Part shown: in pieces, positions 28,505 to 36,128 of the stretch
How positions within the stretch are numbered: position 1 is the first letter of the stretch
Layout of the letters: every line of letters begins with the position of its first letter
Assembly: GCA_020638065.1 (NCBI GenBank)
Contig: JACKJG010000015.1
Span: forward strand, 1 to 64,000
From: Hyphomicrobiaceae bacterium
GTDB taxonomy: Bacteria > Pseudomonadota > Alphaproteobacteria > Rhizobiales > Devosiaceae
Length of the DNA: 64,000 nt
Direction of reading: 5' to 3'
The notes under the pieces: generated by a model
Databases searched by the model: none
Seen by the model: only the letters and a program-made list of their open reading frames with translations
Told to the model about the DNA's origin: nothing
Translations under genes and position numbers: made by a program

Positions 28505-29293
28505 TCACTGACGGATAAGGCGATAGAATTCGCTCAATAGGCCCTTTTGCGAATTTACCTGACATTTCTCGAGGATGTTCTGCACGTGCCAACGCACCGT
28601 GCCATAGGTTCGGCCGGTATTCTCAGCCAATGCACTTGGCGTTTGTCCCTGCAGCAAACCATCCAGAATTTCGATTTCGGTACTGGTCAACCCGTATTTT
28701 TGACCAAAGGTCACGATAGCAGCATCAGGCTCGCCGATCATAAGCGTCCGCGGGTCAACCACGGCCAGTAGATGCCGCATGAACAGTGCTAGCCGCTGTT
28801 TTTCCAGATCGCTGAAGTCGCCTTCGGGTTAGTCACGCCACAAATAGAGATGCACCGACGAATTGTCGGCCAGGACGGCCGGGACCATGGCGTCATAATA
28901 CATCCCAAGAGCGACGTGATGCTCATAAAGCCCAGTCAGTTCGCGGAACGCCTCGTCGGGAATGAGGTCGCTTCGCCGGACCGGCTCCAGCGACGCGAGG
29001 GTGTGCTCGGGAATTTCGTGTGACTGATATACGTCGCTTGCGAGGTATTTTCCGATGACTTCCGCGTTGCTCGTGGCAACGACCGACACACGCTCGATCC
29101 AGGAGCTGTCTGGCCCGTTATCGTCCGCGACCCCATTTGCATGTGGCGCCAGATGGTAGAGCACGAGGTCACAATGGAATATGGATTTGAAGTCTTTGGC
29201 AAACCGGTCCCAGTCAGCGGGCGCAGGTTTCAAATACTGCTCAGCACAATCGTATAGCTTTTCCAGAACAATCATTGAAATCCATTCATGCAT
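28505..29293 (-). pseudogene. LuxR-type regulator interrupted by an in-frame TAA
   Basis: One reading frame of 263 codons carries a complete LuxR-type protein except for a TAA at 28831-28829. Upstream of it are 154 residues of sensor domain (MHEWISMIVLEKLYDCAEQ...); downstream, in the same frame and with no shift, PEGDFSDLEKQRLALFMRHL leads to a C-terminal LuxR helix-turn-helix (LTSTEIEILDGLLQGQTPSALAENT...GTVRWHVQNILEK). The sensor half resembles that of the intact regulator at 56420-57586, not an acyl-homoserine-lactone domain. An internal ATG at 28780 could still make an HTH-only fragment of 91 aa. It could be a true pseudogene, a read-through gene or a sequencing error. Confidence 0.75.
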
Positions 29294-29304
29294 TTTGACC
29301 CGGA

Positions 29305-29346
29305 CCTAGCATTTGCTAGGCGAAAACGACGCATATTTGCCTAGCA
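29305..29346. promoter_or_regulatory. Palindromic operator-like site between LuxR gene and RTX gene
   Basis: CCTAGCATTTGCTAGG (29305-29320) is a perfect palindrome of 7-bp arms with a TT centre; a third copy of the half-site, CCTAGCA, lies at 29340-29346. The site is between the divergent LuxR-type gene and the RTX gene, so it may bind the regulator and control both. Confidence 0.6.
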
Positions 29347-29384
29347 TAACCTGCCTTGGTCCCCAACAATCCGCGGGTAGTGAC

Positions 29385-31514
29385 ATGGCTGTGCTGACTG
29401 TAACCACTCTAGATGACGAAACTGCCGCAACTTCCGATCTGGCAACGGAAATGTCAGATGGCAACGGTCTCAGTCTGCGCGAAGCGCTGGCCGTGGCCAG
29501 CACGTCGGGTGACAAGACCACAATCAAATTTAACCCCGCCCTGAGCTCTTACGGATTTGGGACGGGCTCGGTCTATCTCAATTCGACACTGACCATCGTG
29601 TCCGGGCAGAACGTCGTCATCGATGGTGACGCCGACGGTGATGGGATGGCGGATGTCCGGATCGTGGGAGGATACTTTTTCGGGTCGATTCTGGAGGTCA
29701 ATGCCGGCGCAACCGCAACGCTGCAATCTCTGCTGCTTACCGGCGGCAATAGCACCGATATCGGCACCTACGGAAATACGGGCGCAGACGGAACAGACGG
29801 CGTTCCGGGAGGCGGTGCAACCTCGTATGATGGGGGTGACGGCGGAGACGGCCTGCCGGGCACACCCGGAACATCGGGCGCCATCGTGTCCGGCGCAATC
29901 ATCAATAGCGGCACGCTCACGATCAGAAGCTCGGAGATCAACAACAATGTTGGACTGAGCATTGGCGGCCGCGGTGGCGACGGCGGCGACGGTGGCGTGG
30001 GTGTCGATGGAAGCCTGGGTTACGGCGCTCATCCCGAAGGCGGCAACGGTGGCAAGGCCGGACAGGCCGCAGCGGGCGAAGAGGGAGGTGATGGCGGCAC
30101 AGCTGCCGGCGCCATCTTCAACATGAGCGGCGGCATCCTGAACGTCATCAATTCGGGCTTCGTCAACAATTCCGGCACCTCCATGGGCGGTGATGGCGGC
30201 GCCGCGGGCGACGCAAATCTTCCTGGAACTACGATCAATGCATCGGGAAATGGCGGCGACGGCACCGATGGCGGTGTTGGCGGTGATGGCAAAACCGGCG
30301 CTGACGGCGGCAATGGCGGCGACGGCCGGTTTGCCAGCGGCGTGATCATCAATGAAGGAACTTTGACTTTCGGCACGGCCATCGGCGCGAGCGGCAACAA
30401 TGGCACATCGACAGGCGGGTATGGTGGCCTTCACGGAACAGGGATCGGCACGGAAGGTTATGGCGGCACATCATTTCTCAGCGCCATGGTTGCGCCGAGC
30501 GGCGCGCCGGGTACCGATGGAATTGACGGGTCGGACGGCACAAGCGGGGCCTTCGACAATATCCTGGTCAGCAACGGCAGTTCGGCGTCCGGCCAGGTCG
30601 ATTTTGCAGACACGCTGGTATTTCTCAACGACCTGCAGGCGCGCAAGATCACCGAAGGAGACAGCGGCACATCCACGCTCGACATATTCGTCAACCGCGT
30701 TGGCGACGTGTCCGAGAACCTCAGCGTTGCCTGGAAACTTGTTCCGCAAAACGGCATCGCGGGTGATGATTTCAGCGGCAGTCTGCCCGTCACCGGAATG
30801 GTCAATTTCAACGCATTCGGTAAACAGTCCCAAGCCATTTCGCTTGTCATCACCGGAGACACGGTGGCCGAGGGTGATAACAATTTCAGGATCGTTCTGA
30901 CCGCAATCACTGACGAGCCCGGCGGCACGAGCGCGGCCTTTGGTACGAAAGCGCGCAACTTCGTCATCCTGGATGACGATGGCGGGTTCGCCACGACCAA
31001 CGGCCGGGACGTGATTTCGGGATCGGCACTCAGCGACAATATTGCCGGACTTGACGGAAACGACCGATTGCTGGGCAATGCGGGACGCGACACCATTTTT
31101 GGCAATAATGGCAAGGACGTTCTGAGGGGCGGGGATCACAATGACCAGCTCTTTGGTGGTGCCGAAAATGACAAGCTTTATGGCGAGAACGGAAGCGACG
31201 TCCTCAAGGGCGGAAAGGGAGATGACCTCCTTTCCGGCGCCAGGGGCAAAGATGAACTGACTGGCAATTCCGGGTTCGACGAGTTTCGTTTCACCAATAA
31301 TTGGGGTGTCGACACCATCCTGGATTTCTCAAAAAACAACAATGAGGACATCAACCTTCACGCCGTCTCTGCCATCAAGAATTTTGCTGATCTCAAGGCC
31401 AATCACCTTGGCAAAAACAAGGATGGCGATGCAGTGATTTCGGTCGGCAACAACAAGATCATCATCGAAAACATCAAGATGAACGATCTGGATGCGGGCG
31501 ACTTCATTTTCTGA
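29385..31514 (+). CDS. CSLREA/glycine-rich/Calx-beta/RTX surface protein
   Basis: A 709-aa secreted, probably surface-associated protein. The start LTVTTLDDE...GNGLSLREALAVA is a CSLREA-type leader domain (its Cys replaced by Leu) that opens a parallel beta-helix. Residues ~125-370 are collagen-like and very rich in GGDGGDG and GADG triplets. A Calx-beta-like domain follows (about 405-515; KITEGDSGTSTLDIFVNR...DTVAEGDNNFRIVL). RTX repeats come next (about 525-630; GLDGNDRLLGNAGRDTIFG), and the tail ends MNDLDAGDFIF, related to the DIVI tails of the RTX array. The ATG at 29385 is chosen because the CSLREA domain begins there. Confidence 0.8.
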   Translation: MAVLTVTTLDDETAATSDLATEMSDGNGLSLREALAVASTSGDKTTIKFNPALSSYGFGTGSVYLNSTLTIVSGQNVVIDGDADGDGMADVRIVGGYFFGSILEVNAGATATLQSLLLTGGNSTDIGTYGNTGADGTDGVPGGGATSYDGGDGGDGLPGTPGTSGAIVSGAIINSGTLTIRSSEINNNVGLSIGGRGGDGGDGGVGVDGSLGYGAHPEGGNGGKAGQAAAGEEGGDGGTAAGAIFNMSGGILNVINSGFVNNSGTSMGGDGGAAGDANLPGTTINASGNGGDGTDGGVGGDGKTGADGGNGGDGRFASGVIINEGTLTFGTAIGASGNNGTSTGGYGGLHGTGIGTEGYGGTSFLSAMVAPSGAPGTDGIDGSDGTSGAFDNILVSNGSSASGQVDFADTLVFLNDLQARKITEGDSGTSTLDIFVNRVGDVSENLSVAWKLVPQNGIAGDDFSGSLPVTGMVNFNAFGKQSQAISLVITGDTVAEGDNNFRIVLTAITDEPGGTSAAFGTKARNFVILDDDGGFATTNGRDVISGSALSDNIAGLDGNDRLLGNAGRDTIFGNNGKDVLRGGDHNDQLFGGAENDKLYGENGSDVLKGGKGDDLLSGARGKDELTGNSGFDEFRFTNNWGVDTILDFSKNNNEDINLHAVSAIKNFADLKANHLGKNKDGDAVISVGNNKIIIENIKMNDLDAGDFIF

Positions 31515-31556
31515 GGTAGCGGATCCGGTCGTGCCGACGGAACTCCGGTCGCCGGG

Positions 31557-32321
31557 TCATGGTTGCCGTGGGGCGGAGACGTGCCGCTTGGAATATGCCG
31601 CCGCAAGCAAGCAAAGCGCTGCGAAGGCAGTCAGCATGCCGCTGATCTGCGGATCAAAAAAACTGCCGTTTACGGGATAGAGCTGCCAGCACAGGTTGGA
31701 CATGGCGTGATAAAGCACCATGGCAAAAAGGCTCCGCCCGGCCCAGTCATAGGCGGTCACCATGATCAGGCGCGCCGAAACGGTCCACACGGTCCACCAG
31801 ACTATCCAGCCCGGGGCGCGCCCCGCAGCTATCAGGGTCGGAAAGTGCCACAGCGCCCAGAACAGGCCGAGCAGGAGACCGGAGCTCAACAGGCCGAAAC
31901 GCGTGCGCAACCGGTCGAACGCAAAGCCCGTCCATCCGATTTCCTCAAGCGCGGCGGCGGGAAGGAAAAGAGCCAAAAGAACGAGGGCATGGGTGATGGA
32001 GATTTCGGGGTCTGGCACCGGGTTTAAAAAGCCGCGCGCGACGAGAAAGGCGAGGTCGAAGAGCAAGGGATTGACCAGCGCAATGGCCAACAACCACCAC
32101 TTTGCGCGCCCAAAGTCGAGCAGTCGCGAAAGAAGCGCCAAAACACTCTTCCAACCGCCTTCCCGATAACTAAGAATGCCCGCTGCCAGCGCGGGACAGA
32201 TCACGGCAACCGCACCGATAGGCAGGCCGGGAAGCAGTTCGAGATCGACCGCCAAACCCAAAATCCAGACCGGAATCGTGAGCAGCGTGACGAGAATGAA
32301 ATAGGCGCGCAGGGATCGCAT
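31557..32321 (-). CDS. CPBP family intramembrane metalloprotease-like protein
   Basis: A 254-aa membrane protein with about seven helices and the three CPBP motifs: EEIGWTGF (where the family's EExxxR Arg is replaced by Thr), FWALWHF and YHAMSN (HxxxN). The family covers CAAX-type proteases and bacteriocin-immunity-like proteins. The ATG at 32321 follows AGGAGG at ideal spacing; the longer in-frame extension upstream is not supported. Confidence 0.8.
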   Translation of the reverse strand: MRSLRAYFILVTLLTIPVWILGLAVDLELLPGLPIGAVAVICPALAAGILSYREGGWKSVLALLSRLLDFGRAKWWLLAIALVNPLLFDLAFLVARGFLNPVPDPEISITHALVLLALFLPAAALEEIGWTGFAFDRLRTRFGLLSSGLLLGLFWALWHFPTLIAAGRAPGWIVWWTVWTVSARLIMVTAYDWAGRSLFAMVLYHAMSNLCWQLYPVNGSFFDPQISGMLTAFAALCLLAAAYSKRHVSAPRQP

Positions 32322-32702
32322 TTTGGCACCTCCTGTGGAGCGGGCCCGATCGTTCCGCTCTGCGGCGATACTCGCGCGAACAGGCCGGCACCCAATCAAG
32401 GCAATATTCAACCGAAATTGAATCCCTGACAATTCCGGGATTACACGAGCTTTGGCTGGTCGAAGACTTGCGATTCTGTGCGGGTTTGGTGCGACGAGAT
32501 ACGTACGTTGCAGTTTCACAAGTGCCGCCGTGCAGACTGTTCGAGGCTTTTGCCCGCCCGCCCGTGGTGCTCCCGGTTATTGGCAATCCAATCAAGCGAC
32601 ATTGGCTTCGCCATGTAGACCCCTCGGGAAGTCGCGTGGCACACTCTGATCTGTTGTTTGCGTTTGAGGGGCACACAAGGCAGTCGAGAGAGGGAGGTTG
32701 CC
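32322..32702. other. Intergenic region with a possible operator
   Basis: No convincing gene in these 381 bp between the divergent CPBP and SMP-30-like genes; short ORFs here have no ribosome-binding site or recognisable domain. An inverted repeat ATTCAA-N6-TTGAAT lies at 32406-32423 and could be a regulator site for the CPBP gene. Confidence 0.4.
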
Positions 32703-33572
32703 ATGCACCGAATGGCTTTCGTTTCAGCACTATTGATGTCAGTGGCCGGAATTCCGGCCGCCCAGTCCGCCGAACTCGCCGAACTTTGGCGAACGACCGG
32801 GTTCGATCTTCCTGAATCCGTTTCCTGGGACCAGGACGCTCAGGCCTTCTTCGTTTCGAATATCGGTGGCGATCCGATGAGCAAGGACGGCAATGGCACC
32901 ATTTCGAAGGTGAACCCGGACGGCAGCATCGCCGACGCGGCATGGGCGAACGGCATGGATGCACCCAAGGGTATCGATATCGCCAACGGCACTCTTTATG
33001 TGTCGGATGTGGATCACGTCGTCGCCTTCGATGTCGCCTCCGGCGAACGGCTGGCGGACTATTCCGTGCCTGGCGCGGTCTTTCTCAACGACATCTATGC
33101 CGCGCCCGATGGCCGGGTATTCGTGTCCGATACGTTCGGCAACGCCGTCTTCGTGATCCAGTCCGGCGAGGCTTCGCTTGTCTCCCGGGATCCGCTTCTG
33201 GCTGGCGCCAACGGCCTCACGATGATCGGCAATGACCTGATCGTGGCCGATCTCGGGGATGCCAGCAACGGCTTCGACAAGATCGTTCCCGGAACAGTCG
33301 TCAAGATCGATCTGGCAACGAACGCGGTCTCGTATTTTGGCTCCCCCGATTCTCTCGGGGTTCTGGATGGTATCGAACCGGATGGTCAAAACGTTCTGGT
33401 TACCGACAATGCGGGCGGGCGGCTGCTGCTGATGGCGCCCGGGGAAACAGGTGTCGAAGTTGGCAAACTCGAGCCCGGCGCTGCCGATCTCGAATATGTC
33501 CCGGGCGAGAACCTGATTGTCGTGCCGCAAACCCAGACCAACATGGTCGTCGCCTATCGCTGGACACCCTGA
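32703..33572 (+). CDS. Exported SMP-30/gluconolactonase-like beta-propeller protein
   Basis: A 289-aa periplasmic protein. A Sec signal peptide (MHRMAFVSALLMSVAGIPAAQSA) precedes repeated beta-propeller blades: GFDLPESVSWDQDAQAFFVSNIGG, GMDAPKGIDIANGTLYVSDVDHV and VFLNDIYAAPDGRVFVSDT. This matches the SMP-30/gluconolactonase/LRE-like superfamily. Enzyme activity is not certain. AGAGGGAGG precedes the ATG at 32703. A strong terminator follows. Confidence 0.75.
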   Translation: MHRMAFVSALLMSVAGIPAAQSAELAELWRTTGFDLPESVSWDQDAQAFFVSNIGGDPMSKDGNGTISKVNPDGSIADAAWANGMDAPKGIDIANGTLYVSDVDHVVAFDVASGERLADYSVPGAVFLNDIYAAPDGRVFVSDTFGNAVFVIQSGEASLVSRDPLLAGANGLTMIGNDLIVADLGDASNGFDKIVPGTVVKIDLATNAVSYFGSPDSLGVLDGIEPDGQNVLVTDNAGGRLLLMAPGETGVEVGKLEPGAADLEYVPGENLIVVPQTQTNMVVAYRWTP

Positions 33573-33602
33573 GACAGTGCCGTTTCTTTCCTGACCTGAA
33601 AT

Positions 33603-33643
33603 CTGGAGCCGGGTGGATCTCCTCCGCCGGCTCCAGCTTTTTT
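33603..33643 (+). terminator. Intrinsic terminator after the SMP-30-like gene
   Basis: CTGGAGCCGG (33603-33612) pairs perfectly with CCGGCTCCAG (33627-33636), followed by CTTTTTT. A 10-bp stem with a T-run. Confidence 0.88.
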
Positions 33644-33837
33644 GGTGCTCCGATGACCCCGAGAACCTCAATTCGCCACCGCCGGAACAGGCATGCCGCC
33701 CGCAGCGCGGTTCAGCTTTGTTATTGATTTTACCAATGTTTAATATTCGACGTTGTCAATTATGTTGATTATTGCCCATATGGGGGAACATACTGACATC
33801 AGAGGGATCGATTCCGAGAAAGCGAGCGCCGCGTACC

Positions 33838-34863
33838 GTGCCAATAGAGTTCACACTCAAACACCTCGAGACATTTCGGGCGGTCGTCGTCGCCGGATCA
33901 ATCACGAAAGCGTCGCCGCGAATCGGGCTCTCGCAACCCTCGATTTCGCAACAGATCGCCAAGCTCGAGGAAGTGCTGAACGTACAGCTTCTCGAACGCA
34001 ACCGCACAGGCGTGATTTCTCTGACCCCTGCGGGAGACTATTGGTTCAGGGCCGCCAACGACATGCTGAACCGGCTGGCGGTCACCATCGACGAACATGA
34101 GCACCGGTTCAAACACGCCAGAGTCGTTCTCCGCCTAGGTGCCACGCCCGCTCTCAGGGGCCGTTTTACCGGTGCGGCGGCGCGCATCGCGCAGCGTGAG
34201 CCCGGCTTCGTGAAGTTCGAACTGATCTATGCCCTGTCGAGCGCGGAGCTGATGGAAATGCTGCGCATGCACCGGCTGAACTTCGCCATCGTTCGACAGC
34301 AGGTTCTGGAAGACGATCGTTCCGCTTTTGCCGTCGAGCATCTGTTTGAAGACAAGATTTGCTGGTGCGTTCCCGCAGAAGTTCCGACGCAACAATTGCG
34401 CATGGCTTTCAATCCCGACATCGACAAGGCCGACCTGCACCCCGCGCTTCGCAGCTATGTCGAGATCGACCCCTCCGTTATCACCCGCCAGGCCTCAGAT
34501 GACTGGTTCCGGCACAATCTGCCCTTCGCATCGCCCACCTTTTCCGCGCCAACCTTCGCATCATCGGTCGACTTCGTTGTGGAGGGGCTGGCGACCTGTC
34601 ATATCCCCCTTTCGCTGCTTCCCAATCTGACCGAAGGCCAGCGCGAAAAACTGCAGGTCATGACCATCGACAGCATGTCGCATCAGATCATGCTGGCCAT
34701 GCCAAAGCATCTTCTGACCCTTGGACCCTATGCCCGGATTTTCGCCGCGCTCGTCGAGTTTTGTCACACGAATTACGCGCGCGAAATGACTGCAGACAAC
34801 AGCGTCAGCCTGACCGACCTTCTGAACGGAACCACGCCGGTTCCGTACACGGAATCTGCATGA
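33838..34863 (+). CDS. LysR family transcriptional regulator
   Basis: A LysR-type regulator of 341 aa from the GTG at 33838 (363 aa from the in-frame start at 33772). The winged HTH is LKHLETFRAVVVAGSITKAS...LSQPSISQQIAKLEEVLNVQLLERN. The effector domain follows. The upstream 200 bp are unusually A/T-rich, fitting a promoter. Neighbour genes do not reveal its target. Confidence 0.85.
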   Translation: MPIEFTLKHLETFRAVVVAGSITKASPRIGLSQPSISQQIAKLEEVLNVQLLERNRTGVISLTPAGDYWFRAANDMLNRLAVTIDEHEHRFKHARVVLRLGATPALRGRFTGAAARIAQREPGFVKFELIYALSSAELMEMLRMHRLNFAIVRQQVLEDDRSAFAVEHLFEDKICWCVPAEVPTQQLRMAFNPDIDKADLHPALRSYVEIDPSVITRQASDDWFRHNLPFASPTFSAPTFASSVDFVVEGLATCHIPLSLLPNLTEGQREKLQVMTIDSMSHQIMLAMPKHLLTLGPYARIFAALVEFCHTNYAREMTADNSVSLTDLLNGTTPVPYTESA

Positions 34864-34978
34864 AACGGTTCATACCCAACCTTAGCCAATATCTTACATA
34901 GGCACGTCCACAACTCCGAGATGTCAACATTAATGGGTCGTGTCCGGTGCTGTCCTCGCGTCGGGAAGAGTGAGAAAC

Positions 34979-35173
34979 ATGAAGATCACACCTGAAAGCA
35001 GGTACGGTGGTGCCGAAGTCGTTGCCCTTTCAGAGGGCGCCCTTGCGGCGGTCGAAGTGCCGGGCGGACAATTCGATGCCGGATCTGACGGAGTCTCAGC
35101 GACGCGGCGCCTCAAGCTTGATTTGCGAAAATTGGCGCTGGCACAATTCGGAACACGGCGAGATCATCGGTAA
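34979..35173 (+). CDS. Small hypothetical ORF, weak
   Basis: A 64-codon ORF (MKITPESRYGGAEVVALSEG...) with a good GGGAAGAGTGAG ribosome-binding site, in the 373-bp gap between the LysR gene and the membrane-protein gene. No domain is recognised. It may be a short peptide gene or chance. I see nothing else in the gap. Confidence 0.25.
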   Translation: MKITPESRYGGAEVVALSEGALAAVEVPGGQFDAGSDGVSATRRLKLDLRKLALAQFGTRRDHR

Positions 35174-35236
35174 AACTGCAACAATCCACAGGATGAGCAG
35201 CCGGCCCAAACAAGGCGGGCGTGCCAAGGGGGGAAT

Positions 35237-35836
35237 ATGACACAGAGAGATGCGGCTTGGACATTTGGTGGGGGTGCGGGGGTCTGGATATTCCGGGTCC
35301 TGCTCATAGCGGCCGCCGCGTTCATGGCTTACACTTGGTTCCAGCCCTGGTGGAGCGCAGACGTTGCGATCATTCAAGGCACTGACGATCTGGTGCTGCA
35401 TCCCTGGGGGATTGAGGTTGTGCGTCAGGTGCGCGCCGCTGCCGATCCGGCTCTCTATACAATGCCCGCGTTCTTTGCTCCGTTTACATGGACCTATTTT
35501 GCCCTGGCCATGCTGGCACTGGTCGCCAGCCTTTTCCTGAACATGAAGATCTCTCTGGGTCCAGTCAAACTGCCGCTTGCGGCGGTGCTGATCGCGCTTG
35601 TTGGTCTGTCCTATCTGACCGCGGTCGGACTTGCCTATTGGATTGGTGACATGAGAGCGACAGCAGTCGACACAAATTTCATTGGCCGGTCCTCGTTCAC
35701 GGATCCGATGTCGACGCGCAAAGTGCAGATGGTTTCTGTCCTGAGAGACGGATATTGGTACGCCCTCTATGCCGGTGTGGCGCTGGTTGTCCTGTCTCTG
35801 ATCCGCTTCCTTTTTGTACGCAAGTGGCGCGCATAG
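35237..35836 (+). CDS. Four-helix membrane protein of unknown function
   Basis: A 199-aa protein with about four membrane segments (IFRVLLIAAAAFMAYTWF, FTWTYFALAMLALVASLFL, LPLAAVLIALVGLSYLTAVGLAYW and a C-terminal ALYAGVALVVLSLIRFLFV) and a periplasmic loop after helix 1. No family recognised. GGGGGG lies just before the ATG. A very strong terminator separates it from the dehydrogenase gene downstream. Confidence 0.65.
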   Translation: MTQRDAAWTFGGGAGVWIFRVLLIAAAAFMAYTWFQPWWSADVAIIQGTDDLVLHPWGIEVVRQVRAAADPALYTMPAFFAPFTWTYFALAMLALVASLFLNMKISLGPVKLPLAAVLIALVGLSYLTAVGLAYWIGDMRATAVDTNFIGRSSFTDPMSTRKVQMVSVLRDGYWYALYAGVALVVLSLIRFLFVRKWRA

Positions 35837-35898
35837 GAACGATCCTGTTCCATTGAGCGGCGGTCGTTCGACCGCCCTCCACAATCCATCATTCCCGG

Positions 35899-35935
35899 CG
35901 CGGCCCTGACTCGTTCGTCAGGGCCGCGTTTTTTT
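35899..35935 (+). terminator. Strong intrinsic terminator upstream of the PQQ dehydrogenase
   Basis: CGCGGCCCTGAC (35899-35910) and GTCAGGGCCGCG (35917-35928) form a perfect 12-bp stem with a 6-nt loop and a seven-T tail. It insulates the dehydrogenase gene from upstream transcription. Confidence 0.93.
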
Positions 35936-36128
35936 CAGCAATTCGGAATGGGTCGCGGACAGGCTGACCCGTATGGCCCTGATCACGATCCGGTTTGTCA
36001 GAGGCCTGCCAAGCGTCAGCCCAAGCGTTCCGACGAAAGGCCAATAAAGAAAATTGGCAAATCCATACGCCGATGGTGCCACGATGGGTTCTCATAGATT
36101 TTCATCCAACCAAGTGCAGGGAGGGCAC

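Noticed and set aside
28505..29293. Quorum-sensing (AHL) LuxR solo
   Set aside because: The N-terminal half lacks the conserved AHL-pocket residues and resembles the other LuxR-type protein of this window instead.
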